NCBI GenBank assembly: GCA_938045585.1 | Contig: CALIAU010000025.1 | Coordinates: 39,341 to 103,340, forward strand | DNA from: an uncultured Saprospiraceae bacterium | GTDB taxonomy: Bacteria; Bacteroidota; Bacteroidia; Chitinophagales; Saprospiraceae | Length of the DNA stretch: 64,000 nt | Direction of reading: 5' to 3' | Shown: positions 11,001-19,150 of the stretch, piece after piece | Layout: every line of letters begins with the position of its first letter | How positions within the stretch are numbered: position 1 is the first letter of the stretch | Notes under the pieces: generated by a model | Database searches by the model: none | The model's input: only the letters and a program-made list of their open reading frames with translations | Told to the model about the DNA's origin: nothing | Translations under genes and position numbers: made by a program

Positions 11001-11134
11001 TTTCATATGATCTCAATATTACACCATCTGCTCAAGATGGCATTTTGAACCAAACCATCTACCTTAAGCTAAAACCAGAGGAAACGGACATACTCAACAA
11101 TACAAGTAATGTTAAGATATTTTATACCCACTAG
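8081..11134 (+). CDS. Large modular secreted protein (PPC-like, FN3, CUB-like, Cys-rich calcium-type, CBM96/DNRLRE-like)
   Basis: A 1017-residue exported protein with a signal peptide (residues 1-19, cleavage after VIS). Visible modules: three beta-sandwich modules resembling bacterial pre-peptidase C-terminal domains (about 20-150, 158-290, 295-420), a fibronectin-III-like domain (about 425-515), a CUB-like module (about 520-640), a Cys-rich stretch with DSDNDGVCDDQD and CDDGDPCTINDV calcium-type motifs (about 642-720), a DNRLRE/CBM96-like module (about 725-870; DDAYLQGG then SYLKFDLSSI), and a C-terminal beta domain. It ends in VKIFYTH without a recognisable T9SS sorting domain, unlike its neighbour. 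The CUB-like module is nearly repeated in the next gene. Probably a surface adhesin or glycan-binding protein; no catalytic motif was found. Confidence 0.8.
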   Translation: MRKVLFISCLLILSHTVISQCPVDAVLALDTNCIGTAGGANSGDPTGNDPIDDNPCSINYAGGDDYIFTYTATTTDALQLDLEGTNAWSGIMVTDDCPDESAANCIGFSTSSSNIESLATDALVPGTTYYIHISTWPTPQSIGQFCLNASLITPPTPPENDECADAISLTVNPEGEECITTTPGTINFATPSPEDDTACDGTENDDVWFSFVATRTEHFIDLLNISGSTTNLYHSVWEGPCGANATNLLCSDEDASTVTGLTVGTTYYLRVNTWSEAINANANFEVCITTPPPIPENDLICDAITLACDTGMEGTTLAASGGLEISCLGSQGDNVWYEVIGNGDVMEITVDVSTAGEAAQIDIYTSNTNCNGSLNCVLGIGAGSNPITASLESDAGTTYYIAVGNWINDGAPFDFNIDLACPACPDPTDLSVGNETDNSVLVTWTSFPAFTSIVEVCPSGITPGDATCTIVVPATSPLLVTGLTECTDYDAYVYGECEEDVFSGFVGPLGFSTVGPDSDLMPSCGSTISYPTCTGETYEPNENITWTLCPEPGMTAEIEFTYVDIETDGTACFDNLAISYSDGSSEPSQCGEPDGDGGIGTGLSPGSVFTNPVPDGCITVTFSSDETIQESGFSFDFNCVCDNVIGQACDDGDDCTENDIINEDCACVGVFMDSDNDGVCDDQDQCPGEDDSIIGATCDDGDPCTINDVYTSACNCEGVETSDETVELSAEDDAYLQGGSRFNVNILRVENPNRVSYLKFDLSSISAPIVDIVLELTTESDAGSGTVEIYKSDDVNWTENDLNTNNAPGQDLLVGNLSGTFSIGTTYSTSLSGINNTGLFSIILVHQAGGNDVAFASDEYATVSSRPRLVVTTAGSNCDLDYSITMNTNQINTTGNDAASVVLTLQQLSGELDAEVNTVYLNKDPKIVLSYDPLVTAVNGVPVENSAWSFDDSDPNFYIWTRAGNLNLMTDYSFSYDLNITPSAQDGILNQTIYLKLKPEETDILNNTSNVKIFYTH

Positions 11135-11572
11135 CTACAATGTAGAAACTATATGTTTAGTGAAATAGTCTACATAGATCATTTATCTTTTCACGATAAA
11201 CTTATCAACCTTTTTAGTTTGTTCGTAATCTAGTTATTTCGTATAACTTGTTAAAATTGTCATTAATTACATATAAAATACTATATTGATTCAAATCATT
11301 ATTAGAGATGATTCCTAAACGTTAATCTTCATCTCTGCCTTCCCTTCGAAACAGTGCCTATTCATAGGTAACTATTTAGTCGTAATTATTTTTCGAGAAT
11401 GTATTGGATTTGAATGGATAGCTGTCCTAAGGACAGACTTATAGGGCGTGGATTAATATTTCCCCTCGTCTCATATATCTATCTAGTTTTTTAATAATGC
11501 ATAACATTAAACAGGGTACGTATGTCCCTACCTAAGCAATTGAAATTATTTATTGAACTAAATATTTTACTT
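11135..11572 (+). other. Non-coding region of about 440 bases between two related secreted-protein genes
   Basis: No convincing reading frame. Short inverted repeats are present, such as CTGTCC TAA GGACAG (11422-11436) and TTTATC/GATAAA near 11180. Neither has a T-run that would make it a clear terminator. The region probably contains the end of the upstream transcript and the promoter of the downstream gene. Confidence 0.4.
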
Positions 11573-14440
11573 ATGAAGAATTTTTTACTTTTTATACTAA
11601 TTTTTTTCTGCTCTACTTCAATGTTTGGGCAGTTATGTATGCAGACTTTTACTGCTTCGGGTCAAGATGACGATCCAACTGTGTTGACGATTGCTAGTGC
11701 AGACATTACTTGTAACATGGGTAATATGATAACAGGTATTACTTTGTGTAATCCTGCTGGGAATCTAACAAATTCATTTTGTGGTAACTGGTATGACTTT
11801 ACTCTAGCAATAGATGGAGTTGATCAAGTAACTGGTTGTGCTGCTGATCTTGATGGAATTGTAATACCTCCGAGTTTTTCAACGGTTACTATTACATCTG
11901 CAGATTTGGATGTGTTCAGTGATGGTGTTACAATTACAATCGACATGTGTGTATCATTTATGGCAGCATGTACTCCTCCAGCTGGAGTTGCGGCTATTAA
12001 TCTAGCTATGTGTCCAACTGATTTTGAAGTTGATGTTAATGTAAGTGCATTAGGAGATGGTGCACCATTCATATCAGATGGCGTCTCTAACTGGCCAGTA
12101 ACGGCTGTTGGTGTAACAACAGTAGGACCCTTTCCAGTTGGATCATCGGCAACGCTAACCTTACATCATGGTTCAGACGCAGTTTGCGATGTTCCTCTAG
12201 GAACATTTACATTGAGTAGCTGTCCACCCCCAAATGATGATTGCGTAGATGCCATTCCATTGACAGTAGATGCAATGAATTGTGATGGAACCATTACAAA
12301 CGGTGACAATACTGGCGCAACTGCTGGTGCAGATCCTCTCGGATCTTGTTTTTCAGGTGGTGTGAATGGGGTTTGGTACTCTTTTATGGCACCAGCTTCA
12401 GGCAACGTTATTGTTACAACAGATTTTACAGGAGGAACCAGTGGCGATACAGAAATTGCTGTGTATGATGATTGCGCAGGAACCACAGAGTTAGGTTGTG
12501 ATCAAGATGGAGGATCAGTGGTGAATTTTAATTCTGTCATAGATCCTTTGGTTGGACTTACCCCAGGCGTTACGTATTATATTGTAGTATCAGGTTGGAA
12601 TGGTACTGAAGGAAGTTTTTGTATAGAGGTGAATGAAATACCAGCCTGCTTGAGTCCTTCTGGTCTTGCAGTTGCTAATATAACGGATTCTTCAGCAGAT
12701 GTATCTTGGACCACAGATCCTGCACATACAGATGTAACTGTAGAGGTTTGTCCATCAGGAGTGCTACCTGGCGATGCCTCATGTATTGCAGTTTCAGGAG
12801 CAGTAAGTCCTGAAACTGTCAGCGGTTTAGATCCTTGTACAGATTATGATGCGCATATATTTGTTCTGTGTGGAGACGAAAATCCTGGATTAGTTAATCC
12901 TGTGGCATTTTCGAGCGATGGACCTGTAGAACTTATGCCAGCATGCGGTAGTACCGTAACTTATCCACCCTGCCCAGGAGCTACGTACAATAGCGGCGAA
13001 AATATAACATGGACACTCTGCGCAACCCCAGGAATGGTTGCAGAGATAGAATTTACTTACGTGGATTTAGAAACATCAGGCAGCGGAGATTTATGTTGGG
13101 ATGAGCTACTAATAACATATTCTGACGGTAGTGCAGAACCGGTACAATGTGGTGAGCCGGATGGTGATGGAGGTGTAGGCTCTGGTCTAGCACCAGGAAG
13201 TGTATTTACTGATCCAGTACCAGGTGGATGTATGACAGTTACGTTTACTTCCGATGGCTCCGTGACAGAAACAGGCTTCTCATTTGACTTTAATTGTGTA
13301 GAGCCTTGTAGTGGTACTAATAATGTTGTGCTTGTAGCAAGTGCAACAACAGTTGTAGCGCCACCATCCATGACTTGCGACGATCCAAATGGATATACCT
13401 ACTATGAAGATCCTGCAAATCCTGGAACCTTTGTTTTTGCTATAAACTGGGGAACAATGAATGCTGCAGCAAAAGCAGCAGCAACAGTGACTGTAACTCA
13501 GGCAGGAGCCATGGGTTATACTGAAGGAGGTGCTCCTGGTGTATCAGGTGATGCTACTTGGACTATGGAAAGATACTGGGATGTGGACCTAGGTGGAGCA
13601 AGTTTGGCTGCGCCAGTAGATGCACGTTTTTATTACGACCCTGCTGAAAAAGCAGCAGTGGATGCAGCTGTGATGGGGGATGGAAGATCTATTGTAATCC
13701 AGGATTGGTTTAAGACTGTAACTGGTGCTTATTCAGGAACACCAATGGCTGGTGGACCAGATCCAGGAAACGAATTACTCTTAACAGGAGCTACCACAGG
13801 AGTGGAAAATGGTGTAGACTATGTGGAGTTTGCAGGTGTAGCAAGTTTCTCAGGAGGAACATTCGCTGGTTCAGTAAGTGAAGCATTACCTATAGATCTC
13901 GTTTCAATTAAAGGAACAGCAATGCCAGATCACAACAGAATCGATTGGGAAACTGCCACTGAAATAAATAATGATTATCAAGCGATTGAGCGATCTGTAG
14001 ATGGAAGAAATAATTGGACTGAAATTGCTAGAGTTTCTGGTAGAAATACGCAACAGTTACAAGCATACACGGTACAAGACGATCAGCCATTGAAGGAGTC
14101 ATACTATAGATTAAGAAGTGTGGATCTGAACGGAGCTACTCAAATCTCAGAAGTGATAAGTGTAAATAGAACATCGTTCAATAGTGTTCGCTCTATGATT
14201 AGCCCTAATCCATTTGCTGATGTACTACAGGTGAGATTAGAATCTGATTCGGACCAGATGGCTACTATTTCAGTATTCAGTTTGGAGGGTAAAATCTTAC
14301 ACCAAACACGTGTTCAGTTAAGAAATTCAGTTGTTCATAATGAAAGTATGCAACTAGAAGAATTACAAACAGGTATCTATCTGTTACAAATAAACATGGG
14401 TGACTATAATGAAACTCGTCGAATCGTTAAAGTTCAATAA
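11573..14440 (+). CDS. Modular secreted protein with FN3 and CUB-like modules and a T9SS type A sorting domain
   Basis: A 955-residue exported protein. I start it at the ATG at 11573 because this gives a clean signal peptide (MKNFLLFILIFFCSTSMFGQ); an upstream ATG at 11522 would put 17 extra residues before it. Modules: an N-terminal beta domain (20-215), a PPC-like domain (about 220-355), an FN3-like domain (360-450), a CUB-like module (455-580) almost the same as one in the preceding gene, a domain with a PDARFYYD-like segment (about 590-770), the IDWETATEINND linker domain common before sorting signals, and a type A sorting domain (ISPNPFADVLQV to RRIVKVQ). Probably secreted through T9SS and anchored on the surface. 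A strong terminator follows directly. Confidence 0.85.
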   Translation: MKNFLLFILIFFCSTSMFGQLCMQTFTASGQDDDPTVLTIASADITCNMGNMITGITLCNPAGNLTNSFCGNWYDFTLAIDGVDQVTGCAADLDGIVIPPSFSTVTITSADLDVFSDGVTITIDMCVSFMAACTPPAGVAAINLAMCPTDFEVDVNVSALGDGAPFISDGVSNWPVTAVGVTTVGPFPVGSSATLTLHHGSDAVCDVPLGTFTLSSCPPPNDDCVDAIPLTVDAMNCDGTITNGDNTGATAGADPLGSCFSGGVNGVWYSFMAPASGNVIVTTDFTGGTSGDTEIAVYDDCAGTTELGCDQDGGSVVNFNSVIDPLVGLTPGVTYYIVVSGWNGTEGSFCIEVNEIPACLSPSGLAVANITDSSADVSWTTDPAHTDVTVEVCPSGVLPGDASCIAVSGAVSPETVSGLDPCTDYDAHIFVLCGDENPGLVNPVAFSSDGPVELMPACGSTVTYPPCPGATYNSGENITWTLCATPGMVAEIEFTYVDLETSGSGDLCWDELLITYSDGSAEPVQCGEPDGDGGVGSGLAPGSVFTDPVPGGCMTVTFTSDGSVTETGFSFDFNCVEPCSGTNNVVLVASATTVVAPPSMTCDDPNGYTYYEDPANPGTFVFAINWGTMNAAAKAAATVTVTQAGAMGYTEGGAPGVSGDATWTMERYWDVDLGGASLAAPVDARFYYDPAEKAAVDAAVMGDGRSIVIQDWFKTVTGAYSGTPMAGGPDPGNELLLTGATTGVENGVDYVEFAGVASFSGGTFAGSVSEALPIDLVSIKGTAMPDHNRIDWETATEINNDYQAIERSVDGRNNWTEIARVSGRNTQQLQAYTVQDDQPLKESYYRLRSVDLNGATQISEVISVNRTSFNSVRSMISPNPFADVLQVRLESDSDQMATISVFSLEGKILHQTRVQLRNSVVHNESMQLEELQTGIYLLQINMGDYNETRRIVKVQ

Positions 14441-14466
14441 GTAATTATTTGAATTCTTACTTTTCT

Positions 14467-14499
14467 AGGATGATGGCCAAAAGCCATCATCCTTTTTTT
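14467..14499 (+). terminator. Intrinsic terminator after the T9SS substrate gene
   Basis: An 11-bp stem (AGGATGATGGC paired with GCCATCATCCT) with a 5-base loop CAAAA runs into a T7 tract. It lies 27 bases after the stop codon. Its T-run also shows that a TTG start at 14498 for the next gene is not credible. Confidence 0.9.
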
Positions 14500-14545
14500 G
14501 TACCCTATCAAGCAGACTAGTCTGCTTTCTTCTTATCTTCGCGCC

Positions 14546-15337
14546 ATGAAATTGCACAAGGATAAAGACTTGTATTTTGAGATTCAGAGACGTGTGACGG
14601 AGGCACATATTATTCCATTTTTAGGTAAACACCTAAATGAGAATTCCAATATTTGCGAGGTCGGTTGTGCAGAAGCGGGTGTACTCAAAGCTTTTTTAGA
14701 TCAAGGGCATAATTGCGTAGGGATCGAACTCTCAGATTATAGATTGCAGTTAGCAAAACAGTTTCTTGCTCAGGAAGAAAAAGAGGGGAGAGCATATCTG
14801 TACAATAAAAACATATTCGACAAAGACATTCTAAATTCCCTACCCTTTAAATTTGATCTTATTATCCTGAAAGATGTGATCGAACATCTACCCAATAAAG
14901 AGAATGTCCTAGCAACTTTAAGCTCATTTCTCAAACCCAACGGACTTATCTTTTTTGCTTTCCCGCCCTGGTGGATGCCCTTTGGTGGACACCAGCAGAT
15001 TACAAAAAACAAAGTGCTAAAACACCTTCCTTATGTTCACCTCTTACCCAATATATTCTATAAAAAATTGTTGTCTCTGACAAAAGAAAGAGAAAGTACT
15101 ACTGCGGAATTGATGGAGCTAACTGAAACTGGGATTAATATAGGAGCTATGCGCAAACTTCTAAACAAAGAAGGCTATGTAATCTTAAAAGACAAACATT
15201 GGCTCTTTAATCCAATCTATGAATATAAATTTGGAGTCAAGCCAAAAACAGTGCTTGCACCTTTTAAAAATCTAATCTTCTTGAGAAATTTTTATACGAG
15301 CTGCTATTATGTCTTGTTCAAGCCAGAACAAGCCTAG
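14546..15337 (+). CDS. Class I SAM-dependent methyltransferase
   Basis: A 263-residue protein with Rossmann methyltransferase motif I (ICEVGCAEAG, about residues 36-45), an acidic ribose-binding position in GIELSDYRL (about 54-62), and the post-motif block FDLIILKDVIEHLPN (about 112-126). This matches Methyltransf_11/23-type enzymes acting on small molecules, lipids or sugars; the substrate is unknown. I use the ATG at 14546; it is preceded by TATCTTCG (14533-14540), one mismatch from the TAnnTTTG -7 box, so the leader would be very short. It is isolated between a terminator and a convergent gene. Confidence 0.85.
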   Translation: MKLHKDKDLYFEIQRRVTEAHIIPFLGKHLNENSNICEVGCAEAGVLKAFLDQGHNCVGIELSDYRLQLAKQFLAQEEKEGRAYLYNKNIFDKDILNSLPFKFDLIILKDVIEHLPNKENVLATLSSFLKPNGLIFFAFPPWWMPFGGHQQITKNKVLKHLPYVHLLPNIFYKKLLSLTKERESTTAELMELTETGINIGAMRKLLNKEGYVILKDKHWLFNPIYEYKFGVKPKTVLAPFKNLIFLRNFYTSCYYVLFKPEQA

Positions 15338-15355
15338 CAAACCAAGATGCAAAGA

Positions 15356-15733
15356 CTATCCTCCGCATTCTTTTTGAAGTGTAATAATTTGAGATGTCCA
15401 AAGATCCTTTTGCGCATCTATTTCATCATCATCGCAAAAGTCAGTTACCTCTAGAATGGTTTCATTCGTCACATCTGACTTATACATTCTAAATTCTAGA
15501 TACTCACCCTCATCCGCATCTTCCCAAACAAAGCGAATACGCTCTTCTTCGATGTCGTCAATCATTTCCGCTATCTCTGGGGAACCCTCCCAACTAAAGG
15601 TGTACACATCTTCAGTTATATCTATCTCATCACAGAACCATCTGACTAAACAATCTGGTGCTGTTAAAAACTTGTATATAATTGCTGGTGAGGCCTTAAA
15701 AATAAATTCTAAATCAAAAGATACTCTTGCCAT
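15356..15733 (-). CDS. START-like (SRPBCC fold) domain protein
   Basis: A 125-residue cytosolic protein. The N-terminal FIFKASPAIIYKFLTAPDCLVRWFCDEI pattern is split here as a beta strand, a helix with the KFLTAP turn, and the WF loop that marks the AHSA1/START-like superfamily. It corresponds to the Bacteroidota-specific START-like family, whose ligand is not known to me. Length is normal. It converges with the methyltransferase gene (18 bases between stops) and lies upstream of, and divergent from, rpoD. Confidence 0.85.
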   Translation of the reverse strand: MARVSFDLEFIFKASPAIIYKFLTAPDCLVRWFCDEIDITEDVYTFSWEGSPEIAEMIDDIEEERIRFVWEDADEGEYLEFRMYKSDVTNETILEVTDFCDDDEIDAQKDLWTSQIITLQKECGG

Positions 15734-15911
15734 TTCGTTTTCAATCCTTCTTATAAATGCCTGTTTATTCAGACAGGGCGGAATATAATTTTAAAAGGCT
15801 TTAAAAAAAAATATTTTAAGATTTATTTTTAATTCTAGTACAATTTTTGTATAACTATTAAGTACTAAGTGTAAAAAATTGTGAGTGTTAAGAACATTAA
15901 AGCCCTAAAAC

Positions 15912-15943
15912 ATTGATTAGCGGGTGAATTAGTCTTATTTTTG
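15912..15943 (+). promoter_or_regulatory. Bacteroidota-type promoter of the primary sigma factor gene
   Basis: A full TAnnTTTG match (TATTTTTG, 15936-15943) is preceded at 20 bases by ATTG (15912-15915), close to the TTTG -33 element. It lies 41 bases upstream of the rpoD start. This is the clearest two-element promoter seen by eye in the window. Confidence 0.65.
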
Positions 15944-15984
15944 CACTCTTTGTTCCAATCATAAAAATATTAAGCAAGATATAC

Positions 15985-16854
15985 ATGAGGCAGTTAAAAA
16001 TTACAAAGTCAATTACTAACCGTGAAAGCCAGTCATTAGAGAAATATCTACAGGAAATTGGGAAGGTAGATTTGTTGACACCGGAGGAAGAAGTGACATT
16101 GGCAAAACAGATAAAGGAAGGGGACCAAGAGGCATTGGAGAAATTGACAAAAGCCAACCTCAGATTCGTTGTTTCAGTAGCAAAGCAATACCAAAACCAA
16201 GGTCTTTCTCTTTCTGATTTAATTAATGAAGGAAATTTAGGTCTCATTAAGGCTGCGCAAAGATTTGATGAAACAAGAGGGTTCAAATTTATCTCTTATG
16301 CGGTTTGGTGGATTAGACAATCTATCCTGCAAGCATTAGCAGAACAGTCAAGAATTGTTAGACTACCTTTGAATAAGGTAGGTTCATTAAATAAAATAAA
16401 TAGAGCATTTTCAGAGCTGGAACAAGAATTTGAAAGAGAGCCTTCTCCAGAAGAACTCGCTGAATTGCTAGATATCGCAACAGAAGAAGTAGAGACTACC
16501 TTAGGTGTTGCAGCACGTCACGTTTCCATGGATGCTCCTTTTGTGGATGGTGAAGATAATTCACTGCTTGATGTACTAGAAAATGGGAATACTCCCAAAA
16601 CAGATACTGCACTCGAATACAGTGAGTCTCTTAGAAGAGAAATCGAACGTTCACTCAATACACTTACAGAAAGACAATGCGATGTAATCAAATTGTACTT
16701 TGGAATAGGTGTAGAACATCCTATGTCACTTGAAGACATTGGCGAGAAATTTGGACTTACTAGAGAACGTGTAAGACAAATTAAGGACAAAGCGATAAAC
16801 AAGCTTAGGTCTGCTTCTCGAAGTAAACTCCTCAAGCATTACCTAGGAGCCTAA
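15985..16854 (+). CDS. rpoD: Primary RNA polymerase sigma factor (RpoD/SigA, Bacteroidota short form)
   Basis: A 289-residue sigma-70 protein. It opens with [18 protein letters not shown], the usual N-terminus of the main sigma factor of this phylum, and lacks the long region 1.1 and non-conserved region of proteobacterial RpoD. Region 1.2 spans about residues 15-50. Region 2 contains [25 protein letters not shown] and [15 protein letters not shown]. Region 3 covers about 120-205, and region 4 has the helix-turn-helix [20 protein letters not shown] near the C-terminus. This sigma recognises the TAnnTTTG/TTTG promoters seen elsewhere in the window. The S41 protease gene follows after 13 bases and may be cotranscribed. 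Confidence 0.98.
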   Translation: MRQLKITKSITNRESQSLEKYLQEIGKVDLLTPEEEVTLAKQIKEGDQEALEKLTKANLRFVVSVAKQYQNQGLSLSDLINEGNLGLIKAAQRFDETRGFKFISYAVWWIRQSILQALAEQSRIVRLPLNKVGSLNKINRAFSELEQEFEREPSPEELAELLDIATEEVETTLGVAARHVSMDAPFVDGEDNSLLDVLENGNTPKTDTALEYSESLRREIERSLNTLTERQCDVIKLYFGIGVEHPMSLEDIGEKFGLTRERVRQIKDKAINKLRSASRSKLLKHYLGA

Positions 16855-16867
16855 GAACATACCAAAC

Positions 16868-18394
16868 ATGTCAGGAAAATTGACCTATAAAATCCTAGAG
16901 CCTTTATTACTCGCTCTCATGGTAATCGTAGGCATATTCGTAGGTCTTAAGCTAAGTGAAAAGAAAGCTAGTTTTTCTATTGTGAAAGATGATACCTCAT
17001 TCCAAAATTTGGAAGTGGGTGCCATAGAAGAAATAGTCAAGTTCATTGATGCTAAATATGTGGATAAGATTGATCAAGAAGAAATCCTAGTAGAAGCTAT
17101 TCAATCTATTTTCTCCGGCCTAGATCCACATTCCAATTATATTTCTCCTGACAGACTGCAAGAAATAAATGAAGAAATGGAAGGCTCCTACGTAGGTGTA
17201 GGTGTCCGTACAATTTATCATAATGATACGGTATATGTAAGTGAGGTTTTAGATGAGTCTCCCTCCAAAGCAGCTGGTTTGTTGCGCGGAGACAAACTCT
17301 TATTTATAGGCACAGATTCACTTTCAGGAACAGGTAAAGATTATAGTGTACTGCGCAAATACTTCGATAGAGAAGAAGGAGAAGAGGTGAAAATTACCAT
17401 ACTTCGCGATGGAGAAGAAAAACAAATTTCCATTACACCCGAAGCTATTTCTGTCTCCTCTGTAGATGTCGCCTATGAAATTGCAGAGAATACAGCTTAC
17501 ATTAAACTCGCAAGATTTAGTGAACATGTCTATACTGATTTTATGACAGCCTTAGAGTCTATTGGGGACAAGAAAACTAAAATGGATTTAATCTTAGACC
17601 TAAGAGATAATCCGGGTGGTTACCTGCCACAGACAGTCAAAATCCTGAATCAAATTTTTAAAGAGAAAGGAAGAGTACTTGTATACACAGTAGGAAGAGA
17701 TCAGAAAAAGGTAGAGTACAAGACGAATGGTAAGCGATTTTATAACGTGGATAAGGTAATTGTTCTTATTAATGAACGTTCGGCTTCTGCAAGTGAAATA
17801 ATAGCTGGCGCTATTCAAGATTGGGATAGAGGATTGGTCATAGGAGAAACTTCTTATGGCAAAGGCTTAGTACAAGAGCAGTATCCTCTAAAAAATGGAG
17901 GTGCTATCAGGCTTACTGTTTCAAGGTATTATACGCCTAGTGGCAGACTCATTCAACGCCCTTTTAAAAATGACAGATTGGAAGAAGATGCGGATTCTTC
18001 GAATTATCTTACCCATGTATTAAAGCGCAAAATGTCAGGATCTGGTGGTATAGAACCGGACTTGAATGTTATGCAAGCATATGATAATGCACATACGGAA
18101 ACCTGTCAATTCGCTCTTGATAAATTGGATATCTATAGCTTAAAGAATCACGATGCAGATATGGCCAAAAGTACCCTGATGTCAAAACTCCATCAGTTTC
18201 TTTCCAAAGAACAAGCAGTAGACAAAAATCTACTCTGTGAAAATCTCATTCAGGATGAGTACAACAACCGAAAGATTTATATCGAAAAAGGAAATGATGC
18301 CTGGTACAAAGCAATAAATGCAGACGACCCCGTAATCCTATCTGCTTTAGAAAATCTTAAAAACAAAGACCTGTTTGCCGGTCTGCAAGAATAG
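16868..18394 (+). CDS. S41 family C-terminal processing peptidase
   Basis: A 508-residue membrane-anchored periplasmic protease. Residues 10-30 form a signal anchor. A PDZ domain follows (about 90-185, with YVGVGV and DESPSKAAGLLRGD), then the protease core with LDLRDNPGGYL. The catalytic serine is Ser307 (in RSASASEI) and the general base is Lys332 (in YGKGLVQ), spaced 25 residues as in Tsp/CtpA. The C-terminal 130 residues are a helical extension. Family members process or degrade envelope proteins from the C-terminus. The gene lies 13 bases after rpoD. Confidence 0.95.
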   Translation: MSGKLTYKILEPLLLALMVIVGIFVGLKLSEKKASFSIVKDDTSFQNLEVGAIEEIVKFIDAKYVDKIDQEEILVEAIQSIFSGLDPHSNYISPDRLQEINEEMEGSYVGVGVRTIYHNDTVYVSEVLDESPSKAAGLLRGDKLLFIGTDSLSGTGKDYSVLRKYFDREEGEEVKITILRDGEEKQISITPEAISVSSVDVAYEIAENTAYIKLARFSEHVYTDFMTALESIGDKKTKMDLILDLRDNPGGYLPQTVKILNQIFKEKGRVLVYTVGRDQKKVEYKTNGKRFYNVDKVIVLINERSASASEIIAGAIQDWDRGLVIGETSYGKGLVQEQYPLKNGGAIRLTVSRYYTPSGRLIQRPFKNDRLEEDADSSNYLTHVLKRKMSGSGGIEPDLNVMQAYDNAHTETCQFALDKLDIYSLKNHDADMAKSTLMSKLHQFLSKEQAVDKNLLCENLIQDEYNNRKIYIEKGNDAWYKAINADDPVILSALENLKNKDLFAGLQE

Positions 18395-18411
18395 CCTTGA
18401 TAACGGCTTCT

Positions 18412-18454
18412 TCTAGTCTAGCATCTATTGTCTAGCGTCTAGACTGAGCATCTC
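18412..18454. repeat. Short CTAG-rich repeated tract between convergent genes
   Basis: The 65-base gap between the S41 protease and tsaC contains four CTAG tetranucleotides within about 30 bases, arranged as repeated TCTAGC-(A/G)TCTA units. Part of it can fold back (TCTAG is a near palindrome). It may act as a bidirectional transcript end, but no T-run is present. Function is unknown. Confidence 0.4.
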
Positions 18455-18459
18455 TACTC

Positions 18460-19029
18460 TCATTCGCGTAAAACAATAAGCTGACCTTCGTCATCATAAC
18501 GAGCAAGAACAGAGGGTAACAAACGTCCTTTCTTCTTAGGATAAGGATTTGCAATGCCATCCACAGTTTGTATAATCTCTTCAGAAATATCCTCATAATT
18601 GACCGGGAAGGGTGCACCAGAAATATTGGCACTGGTGGAACTGATCGGTCTACCTAAGCGCTCAATAATGCGCTTACAAAACCCATCTGTAGATACACGG
18701 AAAGCAATAGTTCCTTCTTTAGATTTGGCCCAGCCCGGTACATTATGTGCTGCCCTGTGTATCAGAGTCAAAGGTTTGTTATGGTAAAAAAGCAGGGTTT
18801 CTATCCTAGGATGCAGATCAACTGTATATTCTTTAAGCATTTCGATGGATGAAACAAGATAAATCAAGGGCTGCGAATGCTCTCTTTTTTTAATATGATA
18901 GACTTGGTGACAAGCCGCCTCATTGCGAATATCTGCCCCAATTCCCCAAATTGTATCCGTTGGGTAGAGTAAAACTCCTCCAGAACGCAGAGTTTTGTAA
19001 CTATTCTCGATTATGTCCGCAATTTTCAT
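18460..19029 (-). CDS. Threonylcarbamoyl-AMP synthase (Sua5/YciO/YrdC family)
   Basis: A 189-residue YrdC-fold protein with the motifs VLLYPTDTIWGIGAD (about residues 19-33), KKREHSQPL (about 48-56) and STSANISGAP. These form the nucleotide and threonine/bicarbonate-binding site of TsaC/Sua5 enzymes, which make threonylcarbamoyl-AMP for t6A37 of ANN-decoding tRNAs. Length agrees with the short TsaC type lacking the Sua5 C-terminal domain. A YciO-type paralogue of unknown function cannot be excluded. It converges with the S41 protease gene. Confidence 0.88.
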   Translation of the reverse strand: MKIADIIENSYKTLRSGGVLLYPTDTIWGIGADIRNEAACHQVYHIKKREHSQPLIYLVSSIEMLKEYTVDLHPRIETLLFYHNKPLTLIHRAAHNVPGWAKSKEGTIAFRVSTDGFCKRIIERLGRPISSTSANISGAPFPVNYEDISEEIIQTVDGIANPYPKKKGRLLPSVLARYDDEGQLIVLRE

Positions 19030-19150
19030 TGAGATAACATATTTTGCAAAGCAACGTTTAATAACTTTAGAAAGTCTATTAATTTTAAGAAAGACTTTAA
19101 AACAAAACGCAAAGCTGCTAGTTTTAATATTTATAAATGCAAATTAGTCT

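Noticed and set aside
12166..13371. Long minus-strand frames inside the second modular secreted gene
   Set aside because: They mirror Gly/Thr/Asp-rich coding sequence and show no start context or family motif.
14498..14545. An upstream TTG start for the methyltransferase
   Set aside because: The codon lies in the T-run of the preceding terminator, and the ATG at 14546 follows a -7-like box and gives the usual N-terminus.
15757..15776. A small hairpin (CCTGT/ACAGG) in the leader of the START-like gene
   Set aside because: Only five pairs with an AT-rich loop and no T-run; too weak to call a regulator.
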